Source: Tubulanus polymorphus (Eukaryota > Nemertea > Palaeonemertea > Tubulaniformes > Tubulanidae). Taken from it: 64,000 nt of DNA. The notes beneath the pieces are model-generated. The model was not told the origin of the DNA and searched no databases. It worked only from the letters and a program-made list of their open reading frames with translations. Location: NCBI RefSeq assembly GCF_964204645.1, contig NC_134025.1:1865001-1929000 (forward strand), given 5' to 3'. Position 1 is the stretch's first letter, and every line of letters begins with the position of its first letter. The position numbers and the translations under genes are program-made. Shown here in pieces: positions 44,857 through 58,800 of the stretch.

Positions 44857-47800
44857 CTATATAAAACAGGGGTCGCTGACAGGTGGATTTAAAAATGACA
44901 GGGCCCCATAAAAAACCGATTGCGAACTCAGATCACCTATATATGGGGGGGGGGGGTGGCGTTAGTAAAAAATTCTATACTCGCTGAACTCGATGTAGAT
45001 CCGAACCACATCGGAGAATAACAATCCAGCAACAAATAAACAAATAACATTCTATCCGACCTTTCGATTTTATACCTGAGAGCTGTTTATTCACAGTTCG
45101 CTGCGGCCCGAAAATTGATTCACATAAATTTCATCCAGACACGAGATCGTCTCCAGAAACCAGTATGAGTTAATGAAGAGTTTGGCGTTATTCCAAGTCG
45201 CGCACCGTGTCAAGGTAAAAAGCCTGTGGCAGCGCTGCCTTCACAACTATCTACTATCGAATAAGATCTGTTTTCAACGCTCGGTTCAGTTTTTGGCGCT
45301 CGGTTCAGAATCTTCTACCGCATGATGATTTTACCAACCACATAAATATGAAGTCACCTGATTTATAGTCGTATAAATACATCCTGGTTGATGAATTTTT
45401 AGTGATATTATTTATTCACTATTCCGAGCTGATATAGAATCGTATTTCCCTCATCTCATTATTTCATATTTCCCTCATCTCATTATTTCAAACCGCGATA
45501 ATTCTACCCAATAAATTCTGCTTCTACAAATCTCAATTAATGACTCACAGTAAAACGCATTTCGCATTCACAACTCATCAATGTCGATACTAATTACTTA
45601 CGATTAGATATAAAAAAAGGTCTTTGGACTAGAGTCTGAATAACGGTAAACATCAATTCAATTATTCTTTAATGACTGTTGTTATTTATTTAATCATTAA
45701 TCGCGCAGTGCTCTGTACGATACAGACATCACTTGTGGAGCAATAAACTGAAACTTCGACTAATCAAACATAGTGTCCTGAAATCATTCTAAAATGTGAT
45801 GATTTTAATCCTCAATTCACAACGTTTTGTGATTTAGTCAATTTAAAAAAAATCTACTTCGTAAAGAGCCTAGCGATTGTTCTAATGTAAGGTGCTTTTA
45901 AATAATATATTATCATTATTTTGTTGATGAAATCATTGTTTATTGTCAATCCAATGACGAGATTAAGCTGCAGGGATTTTTGTCATTAATCAAATGAAAA
46001 GTCCTGAATCTAGAATATATATTTATACAAAATATTTTCACAATAGGATCTTTTAATGTAGTGTTTATTGTTTTCTGTTATGTTATGTTCTATACCCACG
46101 AGTAAAACTGTTATACTACATAGAATAACCATTACTATTTGAATATGAATCATTTAGCAGTTGTTTAAGACCTCGGTATATGTATATACGATCATCGCAG
46201 ACAGATCGATAAGAAAAAATCAATTTATATCTTCTATGTTTACCAACAAGCATACGCGCATTTCAGTAGTAGGTGGTCTTATTCCAGATTCAAATCCTTT
46301 CCTCAGACAAAACATCGTTTTTTAAGGGGGCAGACCTAGAGAAAAACAACATTTCTCCGATAACTAATGGATTTGACAGTTTTGGCGCGCGTCAAGGGAT
46401 TTATCAAGAATTATTGCCATCATAAACGACGTAAGAAATGGTGCTATAATATCGAATGTAAGCAGCTCATATTTCTGATCCGAGATTGTTTTATGAATTT
46501 CAGTGAAAATAGCAAAAGGCGTCGAAAGAGAAAAATACATGGAAGAGACGAAACGATAGACAGTGAATCACGAGGAGGATAAACTGACCTACTACGAGAT
46601 TCCTGAGTCATTTATACTACACCCACTCAATATAATCATTGTAGGTCACGTAACCACATAATCAGTATCCATCCTGACATACTGTGACACACTGAGCTAC
46701 AGTCAGTGTGGTGAACGTGATGCATCATTTCAACAACGCAGCTCTACACAATTCTAAGAACCTCAATGACATGTGCTCCAAATGACAAGTTAACATCAAG
46801 GGGCCTCTACTCACCTCGCACAAATATGAAGGACATTCGTAATACAATGTCTTCAATATCATCGCATCAAACTTAATAATTCCAAGAAGTGGAAAAAAGT
46901 TTACAGTGGTGCCTAGACGAGCTATCATTCCAATAATTATCCGATGGAAATTATTTTTTTCGCAACAAATATTTCGAACGTTCCGTAAAGAATAATTTAA
47001 CAAACATCTGGTTATACATACTTGTATACGAATAAATAATAGTTTGAGTTATCATCACGACTATAATATATTCAGCACAGTTTGTCCCAGATTCGGCACA
47101 GCAATAAATCAATAATTAATAATCCTGATCTGTCTGTCACGTTTAAACTAAATAATGCAATATCAGAAAGGATTAAAAAATGTGAAATATTTTCAGATTT
47201 GTAACTGAAATATAGAATTTCTACTTACAGCGAGTGAATGTCTGAGTAGTATGAGATAGCAGTGAATGAGTGGGAGGGTGGTAGGTTCGTTCTAGTCTCA
47301 TTGGCAATCAATAAAACAAATCTTCCGGGTTCAATAATTTATAGTATCTCATGAGTCATAACATACCTGCTTTCATGACCTAATTGCGTTTAAAAAAAAT
47401 TACGTTAAAAATGAACCCGAAAGCTTGGCTTCGCGAGAGTAACAATGCGTCACAAAAACATTAATTCAGGGGTGGATCCAGGGTTCCAATTTACCGAGCC
47501 TTCAAAAAAAACAGTCATTACGTAGACGACTTATCGAAATGATGACTTACATTTAGTAAGTAAAATAAATCTTATCGCGACGCAAAATAGAGACAACTTC
47601 AACTTCACTTACGCCCTAAAATACACCAACCCCCGCAATACATTCTCCCCTGGAAACTAAGACCACATCTTCAACACATGAAAAAATCTGCTTCTTCTAG
47701 AAGTTAATCTGAAATCGTCTCTTTTTCGAGTATTCAGCGCCCCCTGCCAGGTTGCCACATGGAATATCATGTGACCTTGTAACTTTCACTTTGTTGCAGG

Positions 47801-48904
47801 AGGGCGGGGGGGGGGGGGGGTATAATACTGTGATGATGACTATACTAAGTTTGAACGTTAAATCTTCCACAAGGCTGATTTTTCAGAATTCTTAATGCAT
47901 GTGCCTTCCAAATCGGAAGAATGTCCTTTTAAAATGGTTCCTGCAATTTTCACTTAACAAATTGACCATAATCGCATATGGCCCTTTAAAACACCTACAT
48001 TTCATTGAGTTCTGAGTAATATTGTTTTAGTGTAATCATTAGAAAGGATGAGATAAATGATGAATGTAGGAGGTGAATGAATATTTCATATCATTTCCGA
48101 GCAGCGATATTTTCTCATCATGTAACCTGACTTTTTAAGTGATTAACTCTTAGAAACGAAGAGTCCCTGGTAAAACATTCTCGACTATACTCTGAAAATA
48201 TACTGATTGACATTATAATTCCATGTTCCGAATTGGCAAATATCCATTTAGTAGGAAGCCAGCTGTTTATACCAGCGAAACAGTCTGACTCATTTCTGTT
48301 CGACAGTTCTACTAACTGTACGCATTTCTATAGGCCTTTAACATATTTCAATCAATGAAATTTTGATGAAAGTCATTCATTAAATGTTTGCAGTTTTCTT
48401 AATGGTAATTACATCTAAAAATTATTCCCACGAAGCTCGCATCAAGAGCCATATGATAGATAACAGTGTCGCCATAAACTGCGATGTTAGAGGGGTCGCA
48501 TTTATTTTTTTTTCACTTTCTAATGCAAACGTTGCAAAGCTTTTGGTCAGGGATTTGGAATCTTCCAAAAAATCATGAAAATCAAGTTTAATTTTGGTAC
48601 AATTTGCTGCTATTCGTCACGTTGAACTCTCAACTAGACTCTAGTAGTGAGTTCAATGTGACAAATATCAGAAGACAAAGCAATTATCCAACATCAATTG
48701 CTCGCAGATTTTTCAACCGGGTGGATATGAATAACTTCTATGTCCTAATTTTCCCCAGTAGCCTATGTGCCTACTTGGTGGAACAATTGCCTTACACTGA
48801 ACCAACTGCCATAGAATGATAGTATATTGTTAGTGAATCACTACACCTGATTGGAGATACCACACCTGACTGATCACCACAGAGTCTAACTTCCAGTTCA
48901 GATC

Positions 48905-48990
48905 ATTCGCTGGTCAGTGCAGTAGTTAGCATACTGGGCGGGCAAGCAATCATGTAAGAGGTCTCACGTGCAAATCCTGGTTAAGTAAGG
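48905..48990 (+). repeat. Second tRNA-like SINE remnant
   Basis: TGGTCAGTGCAGTAGTTAGCA at 48911 (split: TGGTCAGTGCAG, TAGTTAGCA) and GTGCAAATCC at about 48968 resemble degenerate A and B boxes. It is like the element at 41568 but more diverged. Confidence 0.35.
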
Positions 48991-50199
48991 GTTAGGCCTA
49001 GAAACTATTTCATTTTTGTTTTGTTATAGGGTTAGGCTTCTTCAAATATTACTTAGGCCTATGTGTTCTAAATTTGGCTGGATTGAGGCTTTTGTGGTGG
49101 AAGATTTCCAATTTTATAGTAAAGAATTGTCTCTTTTGAACATTCAAAGCTGTCAAATATCAACTCGAGAAGTTTTAGATTTTCCAGACAGGGATTAAGA
49201 AAAGAAAGCATTCTTCATTCTAACTAAGTCTCAGAGGCTTATTCTAGAAAAATCTTAATACATGCAGGGCCTCAGATTCGAACCTAAGTCTCTCTGTAAG
49301 GCCTACATGAGTTCTTATTCATCTTGGATGTTGAACCCTACCCTCTGCTGTTGCCTTGAGCTTGTCTTGAAGAATGCTTCATGTTTGTAACCGAGTCCAA
49401 TATTGATTTACTGCTTCTCTGACTCTGGTGGTTGGATGTGATATCCAGGGATCCCCGCTGGACTGGATAAATAAAAACCAATGAAATGTGTGGTTTATCT
49501 ATTAGGGCCCAGTTAGAGAGAAGTGTTGAGAAGAGATTCTACGGTCAGTCGAGACGGTGTTTCGTCTCAGGCCGGGGATGATGCACTGCAGCAGCACATC
49601 CTCCCTTCTCTCTCCATCCAGACTCCGTCTCCGGCACCACCCGCCGCCCGCGCGCGAGTCCATCATCATACCGTATCAATTCATCATCAATTATCAGCGC
49701 ATTCTACTAAACCTATTGTTCAACTTACGATTCAACAAGATGAAAATTACTCCAAGCAATTCCAAACAACGCTATAACTTCATGACAGTCCAGGAAAACG
49801 CGTTTAATCGAGGAATTAGTTGTATTTGTCTATGCTATGTTACCCTCCCACGCAAACATCGCCGCCATGTTTGTTTTCTTCCTCGCAGAAATCGCGCGCA
49901 TCAGAATAACACTGACACAACTCATAACCGAATACCTGAGGCGGGTACCCATCTGTGGTCCATCGTCTCACCCAGGGCCTGGCACGGACTATATGAGTCA
50001 GTAAATTCACTGAGCAAATAATCACTTAGTTTCTGAGCTAAAAATCTTATTTTCCGTTTTGCCCGAAAAAATAGTTTTTGGTCTTGGGCCCCGGCTGGAC
50101 GTAGCCTGTCTGCGCAGTGCTGGACAACAACGGGCCTTAGTAAGAATATTGAAGCATTTCCCATCCATTCATCAAGCCTGACTGGTAAAAATATGCGTT

Positions 50200-52200
50200 G
50201 ATCTCTACACTATAGGATCGTAGAACGATGGAGAAACGGCTGCGTGCCCGAGCCCGCGCGGTGGCACACGCCACACATTGCGAGCTCAGACTCAGTTTCA
50301 CACACGGACGGACTGACCATGCAAATCGGGAGATACACTACCCCGGGGTCCTTGGGGAAGAGCTAATTTTCTTTCTTTTCTAGCTGTAGATTGAAAGCGA
50401 CCAACGAGTCGTTCCGGGCAGTTGGCCTTCATTTGGCATTAATCAATCCCGTTGATAAGATGTCAAAGTGTACCAAAAATCTAGATTCTAACTTGATTCA
50501 TTAATTCGATTGGTATTGTTCGGGATAATAAAAAAATATATATTTATATATATACTACACCATGTGCTTCATTTTCCCACGCGTTCTTTTAGTGAAAAAT
50601 TGCCTTAGATAAGATGGTCCTCGGCCCTTGAATTAACTTATAGTCGTGCGAGTCTCCGGCGGCAATATCAGTCCTCTTTATTTGGGATAATTTCACATTT
50701 AATACTGCTCTTAGCTCCGAGGATTGAAGAACGTCATTTTGCACATTTTCTTCGCAATGGGGTCAATGACGTTAATAGCCGCCGAGCTGTTTCCATTGGA
50801 TACGGGAATTATGATACATCTCAACATAGCGATGAATGATATTGCAATTCATTTTTAGACCAAGACTGGAATACTTCCAAACCGTGTACTTCAAATAGAT
50901 TTTGTGGAAAAAACGCCACCATTGTATAAAAGCGAGCTGAGGACTTATTTTGATTTGATCGAGTACAAACCAGTCAGTTCATTCATAACTATTACAGATC
51001 TCTCGACCCAGTAACAGCACGATCAATACTTTCCTAGAACGAACATGTTTGAAGCAGTTCTATGAATGAACGAAAAGCCTGCTGTTTACAAGACAATTTC
51101 TGATATCGGAGCTACCTTCATCAGTCCGACAAATGCTCTCTCTTTCTCTCTCGTATAGTCAAATTGATATCACGAAACTGGTAATGAGACGAAAAATAAA
51201 TAGGTTTACGGAGGGAAAAGTGTTGAAGTAGATTCTCCCGCGCGGAAACTACTGATGCTGTGCTGACGTCATTACTTTATCTAGGGTCGCAATAAGCCTG
51301 GGAATGACGTAGCATTTACGTAAATGGCGGGGTAATCATTGTTATGGAGTGGCAGGGATTAGATACAGGCCTAGGAAATGTCCTTTCCACCACGTTTATT
51401 AGAATAGGGCATTTAGTACTGATATCGTGGGTTTGATTAGTGTTAGCTTGTTGAATCCTTCATTCCCAGGGTTTCAGAAGGCGATGCGAGACTGACTAAG
51501 CGGGTTATAATTCAATAGTCCCGGCGTCCCAGTAAAATGTCACCGGTGGTTTTAGTTTTCCAATGTGAAGGTTTCTTATTATCCTAGAATTTTTGTCATC
51601 GGAGTTGATAATTTTTCAGTTGTATGACTGGGTTTTCAACGAAATATGCCGCAGCGGATCGGCTGATGTCACGTCCGGACACAAACAACCCTAGCTCGAC
51701 ACGCGGCCCGTCGCGGGAGCGCTGTTTTCCGGTACCCGCTGTCCTAGGCGATTATACTCTTCATTTTATAATCTTACTCACACTCGCAGGGAGTCGCGGA
51801 TCTATTGCGAGTGTCCCTTTTTCCATACGGGGCAAATCGAGTAGGACCAGCCCGGGCGCGGCGCCGGATTGATATCAAAGAAAGAATAAAAACACTCAAA
51901 ATCATAAACGAACGAATATTCATAACCATTTCCTTAGGATATATAGGAAAAGAGAAACAATTAATGACAAAAACAAAATAATTTATAGGAAAAAGTATTA
52001 CGCCATAGGGATCGAGAACTCTCTGATCTACCGGGGCACGTGGGTGAGAAGGACTGCTCCGCCGTTGTTACACGGCCAAACTTCATGTACGTCCTCGCTT
52101 ACCAGGCGCGGGTAGTTATGCTCCGCTAAATCGCGGGTAATTCAGGCCGTGATCCCGTACCATCCACCGGGCAAGAGAGAATAAAATAAGATTTAATAGA
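50200..52200. promoter_or_regulatory. GC-richer, non-repetitive region with a TATA-like box; candidate promoter/enhancer
   Basis: CpG-rich patches at about 50220-50340, 51630-51870 and 52000-52170 stand out from the AT-rich surroundings. At 50925-50932 there is TATAAAAG on the plus strand. AT-rich homeodomain/GATA-type words (GGCATTAATCAATCC, GTTGATAAG) lie at 50437-50460. The region separates the zinc-finger gene's upstream territory from the 3' end of NME8. No gene product can be assigned. The 82-codon open frame at 51624-51872 has no recognisable domain. Confidence 0.3.
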
Positions 52201-52226
52201 AAAAAATTGCGCATAATAAAAAATCG

Positions 52227-52232
52227 TTTATT
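52227..52232 (-). terminator. Candidate polyadenylation signal of NME8
   Basis: TTTATT here is AATAAA on the minus strand, about 205 bp after the NME8 stop codon at 52437-52439. Another AATAAA lies at about 52410 (minus strand), so which one is used is unknown. Confidence 0.4.
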
Positions 52233-52436
52233 CATAAAATATCAAATAAAGAGAACATTTTTCATAGACTTTATATAAATAAATACCATCTGTACAAGAA
52301 TCACAAAAAAAACAAAATCAATGAAAAATGGACGGAAACAACAACTTGATCGTTCTATTACAGTGTCCTGATGATAAAAGAGTCCAAGTCTCTCTTATAG
52401 TCCGTGAAACATTTATTCCTTGAAATAAAATTACAA

Positions 52437-55400
52437 CTATTCAGTCTTCGGTTCCTCGGCTTTCTTATCAGCTTCATCATCCTTTTTCTCTTCTGCATCT
52501 GCTGGTTTTTGGCCTGGAAAAATATTAATTTAATTCATATCATTCACGTTTATATTCTAGACAATTAGTTCAGCATTTTAAAATAAATGAGTACCTTGTT
52601 CAGCAGTTTCATCCCCAGCAGCGTCTACTATTTCCTGTTGCTGTTCTTCAGCTTCAATTAAACACAGAAATTGATAGATTAAGATGAATTTTCTCGAACA
52701 TTCTTAACTTATCTAAACTATGAAAGAAACTATAGGAGTTTAAACAGTGAAGAGTTAAATATGTTAATCGTGAAATTCTTCCGATACCTTTCTCCTCAGT
52801 TTTATCTTCTGATGTTTGGTCATCAGTTGCTGAAGGCGCATCAGCGGCTTCTGCAGTTTGCGCAGAATCTTCAGCTGATTCAGTTTGTTGTTCACCAGCT
52901 TCAGCAGTTGCCTCAGTGGTCTCTGTTCCATCCCCGGCAGTCTCTGCTGCACCCTCACCGGTTTCAGCTTCAGCTCCACTTTCACTGGCCTCTGCTTCAC
53001 CCTCAGTGACCTCTAGAAATGATTACCATTTAGATGAACTAGAGAACTAAATATCGTTATCTGCACAGGAGAATAAACTAAGCTAGAGACTAAGAAAACA
53101 GTATAGAAAACAATTTCTATATTCTGAGTCTAATAAACTGGTTCTACAATGATCTAAAACAGTCAACATCTAGAGAGGTTAGGTTGAAAAAATTGATACC
53201 TTGTTTCACATTTCTGCTGAGCTTGGCTAACTGCCTAGTATCTACCTCGTGAAAATGCATCACTTTTCTAAATCATGATCAAACTAACCATACTGACCCG
53301 GCAGAGATAGAAATATGAACTAATTACAAATTTCATTGCAGTTTATAAAATGACCCAGCTGATTAGGAAAAACAAGGTATCATTTTATTTTGGCCTTATC
53401 ATCATTACCTTGTTGTTCCTCTTCTTGTTTCTGTTCAGTCTCGTCTGTTGCTTCTTGTTCATCGGGTTTTGCTGAAAAGTATACACACAATGTACATCAA
53501 TTATCGGTTAAGTCGACACATAAAAGACGTAGATTCTACACAAACCTGATGATTCTGATACTGGTGACGGTGGCTTTGTACCTTTTTCATCTTCTAAAAA
53601 GACAATGGAAAATTGCATTTATGATAAATTAACATCAGTATGTAACATAAACTATCTACATGCAAGCGTATGATAGATAATGAACACCAGGTAAAGCAAT
53701 AGATAAATAATGATTAGCATTTCAGCTCCTAAAAAACAAACAAGCTCATGAATAGAATTATGACAACACTTTGTTCTAACCTTTAACTGATTTTGAAGAG
53801 TTAGATCTAGATTTTGAATCTTTACCTTTAATTGATAAAGAAGATGATGTTATTATAATCTGACCGCAGTAAATGCATGAATATTATTTTCAAGTTTGAT
53901 TTACTGGAATTCGCATGCATTTTTATACCTCGTGATTTTGTACTGCTTTTAGATGATCTAGATGATGAACGAGAACCTGCAAGAACAGGGCATTCTAAAT
54001 AACCGGTTTATTTGCAGTAAACATATGTAATACGTAATATACACAATCGGTTTGTAATCAGAGGGATTGTGCAAATGATTGCTATTATTCCTGATAATTC
54101 TAATAATGATTTGTGAGACACAACAATGAGTAATAAAAAACAAACAGTGAAAACACAAAACATTATTGCATCCTTGAACTTTCATACACAATGGTCTGGA
54201 TCCTTTGAAAAGAAGCAGTAAATGTCCTCGACAATGTAAAACATTTTAAATGCCATTAAAGGTCAGTACAGGTACAATACAAGCTGGAGTAAAACATGAA
54301 TCCACCGACACATCAAATAACATTGCAGAAAGATGAGATACATCCAGGAACTGAGAACAACATGAAACAGTAAACACAAGCTACACATGTATTAGCCTAT
54401 AAAAATTGTGTATCGAACCTGGCTTTGTTTGGGCGTTAGACGACACTTTAGAATGGATGCTTGTTTCTGAGTGAACAGATTTTATACTTTTATCGGAACT
54501 AGCGGAACCAATTCTGACAGGTGGTGACTCCGTTTTAGAGCCGATAGACGTTGCATCAGACTTGTCTGATCCGGTTTCTGGAACCAAAAAAAAATCATCA
54601 GATTGACATACAACAGGGACAAATGATCATTAAACGTAATGACGGGTAGTTAGTATAAACATTCACTGTGCAATTACTAATAATGCTACAGTTTGTGCCA
54701 GCACATCCATATGAAACAGTAAAATAGGGCAAAAATATTAACAAGTAGTAGGAAGATTAGTCGATAATAATGTCAATCATCATCTCACCTGAAAACAAAT
54801 ATATACCATACATTCATAAATAAATACATGCAAAAAACATCGAGGGTTGATCTAAACCTAACATTAGACCTCATTGAATTTAAAAGAAATTGCCTTCATT
54901 TTCAACCGATTCTGCCCCAGAAATGTCTTCTTCATCTTCTAAATCATCATCAGCTTCATCATAATCTACGAGTCAAATATGAAACATTATAATCAGTAAT
55001 CAGATCTAATGTTTATCGTTTGAAATATCTGGAAATGAAAAATCCACTTTTATCATTGCCTTCTTCATAATCGTCTGAGTAAAGTCCTTCATCAATGACA
55101 TTTTCATCTTCATTATCATCCCTATCACAACCATCATCATCAATATCATCATTGGGAAAACTTTCATTTTCTTCAAGTATTGCTGTATTTTCTTCGACTT
55201 GTTCTGTATTCGAGTCATCATTAGATTCGTCTATTACGGGTTCATTATCTACACCAGCAGGTCGTGATTCTTGAAACAAATCTATGACAAGAACATCGTT
55301 TTATTCTGACTCTAAATCTTGGCGTTTCGGAAAAATCTTCATCGAATAACTGGAGGAAATATTTCCGAACACAAACCTTTTTGTTCCGTTTGTTCTTCTG

Positions 55401-55862
55401 TTTGTTCTTCTTGCGTAGTTTCATCAGTAGCGGCCGCTTCTGCTTCAGTTTGCTCTTCCTCTTTTTGTGGCTCTTCTTCGGCGTCTTCGTCTATTTCTAG
55501 AAATAGAAGTTGCGATATAAGTTGTAAAAATCTAAATCTCAACACCAGGAGCCAATGTAAGGAATACTTTGCAGATTTTGTGACAGATAAAGGGCAATTT
55601 TAATCATTGAAAATATCATAAGCCTTTGAAGATTAAGAAACTTAATCCTTATCCCATCAATAAAGCAAGAGATGTTGATAACATTCTCTATAATAAAAGC
55701 ACTAGCAAGTTAGGAGTTGATTCAGAAAAGGGTTGCGCAAGGCTCACAAGACCCCATAGGGTTATCTGTGTCTGAGAAAAGTGAAACTCAGAGAGCCGGA
55801 TATATAGTCACCTTGTTCTCCTTCATCTTCTTCTGTTTCTGCTGCTTCTTCTTTCGTTTCTT
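52437..55862 (-). CDS. NME8: Acidic/serine-rich tail-coding exon array of NME8 (exons 17-28)
   Basis: Twelve consecutive exons encode only low-complexity sequence: Glu/Gln/Thr-rich (exons 17, 18, 25-27), Asp/Glu-rich (19, 20), and Ser/Lys/Arg-rich (21-23, for example SRSSSRSSKSSTKSR). Each internal exon starts and ends in phase 1 (lengths 51, 120, 210, 72, 159, 48, 45, 48, 63, 225, 57) with a split Glu, Gly, Asp or Ala codon, so any subset can be skipped without a frameshift. The stop is in exon 28 (KAEEPKTE-stop). In sea urchin IC1 the C-terminus is also Glu-rich, which supports the assignment. The Ser/Arg block is not something I know from that protein. Confidence 0.8.
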
Positions 55863-58800
55863 CTGTGAACAAGAAAAACTTACTTCAAAAACTAATATAG
55901 AAAAACGTTTTGATCCATATAATAAAATTTCTACACGTTCAAATATACAAGATGCAAGGCTTACTTACAGTTTTGGTATGGAAATTATAGAGATACATTC
56001 AGTAAAATATAGAACATTGAATTCATAAATATGTGATGTGCAAAGAACAAAATATGATATAAAGAATGAAAAGAAAACATGCAAATAGAAAAAGACTTGA
56101 CATTATCAATAATTTGATGGCTGAATCACAAGAGGAGTTGATGATTTGTTCGATATATCACAATAGAGTTGATAAAGTCAAGATGAATTCGGAAGGCAGC
56201 AAGAGGCAGTTACAGCTGATAAGTTAGGCTTACTGAATTCCCCAGCGACGCGATAGCTTTTTGTTCACACTTCACAAGATTTACTTAGATAATACCTTTT
56301 GACTGGTAGCCTTTGTATAATACGCAACCAATTGGTGCCAGTACACGGTGTATGAAATTTTAATAAACTAAATGAAAGTTGTCAATTCAAGCGATTAGCG
56401 TGATTTACATATTTAAGTAAAGATGGATAATAACACGTCTACTTTATCAATATAATTGGAACATAATTGACTACATATATAATGTACAGTATTTATGTTT
56501 TAAATTTTAATGTTCACTAAAGGGGATTTCTAGACTTATATAAGTGGATTGGGGGAACTACAGTCTCCTTAAAAAAGAAACAGCGTAACTTACTGCGATA
56601 GGATAGAGAAAGCGTAACACAAGAACGAATTAAAATACCTTTCACAGTACCGTCATCATTGAATTCCACATCTCCGAATATCAAGTGAATATTCTTTTTC
56701 GCGTGTTCGGGATTTGAACTGCCGTGTACGGCATTTTCTTTGATCGATGAACCAAACTGAGCTCTTAAACTGTTAAACACATACAAATTTAAAATCGATA
56801 GTAAAACAATTCAGTATTCGATACGTCTGTTAAACGCTGTTACCTTTCCGGTGCTTTTTCTTTAGCTTCTTCCGGATCGGTCGGACCGATTATCGAACGC
56901 CAGCCTTCGACCACATTTTCACCCGATAACACCATGAATAACGTTGTACCGCTAATAAAAACAATCAAGATCGTCTCATTCATCATATGTTACGATTAAC
57001 AAAATAAAATCACTCAAAATAAGCCTCGTGTACCTGCACATGTGGTCAGTGAGATCTTCGAAATATTCTTTTTCTTTTATATCCCCATAAAACTGTTCAG
57101 CAATGTCTTTAGTGAGTTCAGTTTCTTTCTTAGCCGCGACTCTAAATCCGGCTTCTTTTATTCTAGAGATGATCTCATCTGAAACAAGTTTAAATCGTCA
57201 GTTGATTCTTCGATCTTCAAACTCAACTGTTCGTTAACAATTTTACCTTTAGTTTGATAACCATCTGGTTTGACTACTGCCACGGTTTGTTGCATTGGGA
57301 AGAAATAATCTAATTCTATTTTAGCGGCTTCCTCGGAATCAGAACCGTGTAACTGATTAATAGGTACATCATCTATTGCAAATTGAGCCCTTAAACTGAA
57401 AATATTGAAAAACATTTTTTACAGTAATCGTTAGCTAAGCTAACTAGTGTATATTTCAGTAAAATAGACCGTGGAGAATAGATTTAGATAGAATTAAAAT
57501 TCACTACGTACACAAATAGGAAATATAAAGATTTTGTTTTCTTTGTAATAGAATTGTATATAGTGGGTTTCATTAATGTATATTTTACCTATCAGGTGCA
57601 TTCTCTTTAGCTACATCAACTTCTTTAGGTCCTAACATATCTCTCCAAGCCGTGATAGCATCTTCTCGCGCTAAACCTAGAGCCATTAGAGGTCCACTAA
57701 AACACACGGAATATCAAATACTAATTATATGAATTGATCTGATGAAAGATTTAGAGCGGTCTCTCTGTAAATCCAACCTTGTCATTCTCGCGACTAATTC
57801 TTCAAAGTAAGGCTGTTCTTTATGTTCTTTATAGAACTCTTCAGCTTGTTCTTGCGTTAACTGTATTTCCTTCTGTATAGCAACTTCGAATCCAGCTTCT
57901 TGAATCTTTTCCATTATCGAATCTATAAATGTACGATGCGATATTTTCAAATACTTGAAACTGTGAATTCTAGGAGTTCACGTACAGCAAAAGAGTTTCA
58001 AGCAACTGATTTCATTCCATCAACAGAAAAGAATAGACATTTTACCAACTTTTAACTCTATACGAACTCTGACCAAAAAAACTAAGTTTTTACTACATGG
58101 AAGCCCCAACCTAAATTTTGAATCAAATAGCAAATTAACCAAAACCGTAGCAAAGTTTGTCACAGCCAATCATACCACCATTTAGAGCTGCAATTAGCAG
58201 GTACCCGGATACTTTCCCTTTCTTCTTTTTTTTCTCACCTTTTTATTTGGTATGACATCTATGTACATTAATTATTTTCATAATTTTCATCAATACTTGC
58301 ATATAATGCATTTTAAACGCGGTTTGTAAGTTCATTTTGTAAGTCTTGTACTAATGTATATCATGGAAATAAATTTATTGCTAAAAAAAAAACAGAGCAA
58401 GGCTAAAATTACCTTTGTTTTCGCGTAGTGCATCCGGTCGAATGAGAGCAAGTGTCCTTTGTACTTTCGGTTTAGCAGATTTTTTAACGGTTGGCAATGC
58501 GAAATTGGGGAAGAAAAATGCAAGTTCTCTGTGATGAAAAAAGAAAGAAAATAAACCAATGCCGGTAGAAAGTGATGAGATTGATTCTTATCTTATTCTA
58601 TAAATCTATTTTGAGTATGAAATCAAATTTGATCGCCGAGCAATGCCTGAAGAGGGGTGTAGCTCTTGAAAGTGTTTGTGATAATAAATTCATTCACTAA
58701 TTAGAAAATGAGACTTTCACCGCGTTCGCTTCAATGGAATTTCAAATTTGAATTTTCAAATTTCTTACTTGTTAACGGTATCTTCGGAATCTGCTCCGTG

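Noticed and set aside
46367-46582. 71-codon basic open frame
   Set aside because: Random-looking, bounded by repeats, no splice or family support.
49523-49777. Gene-like open frame (Pro/Ala/His-rich) and overlapping 154-codon frame
   Set aside because: Both start only at GTG, overlap in different frames, and no acceptor gives an in-frame exon without a stop; no family recognised. An unrecognised last exon cannot be wholly excluded.
51624-51872. 82-codon frame in a GC-rich block
   Set aside because: No domain or homologue recognised and no splice context; GC-rich DNA yields such frames by chance.
52764-53009. Two open frames over NME8 exon 26
   Set aside because: Out-of-frame shadows; only the third frame (Glu/Ala/Thr-rich) fits the phase-1 splice sites.
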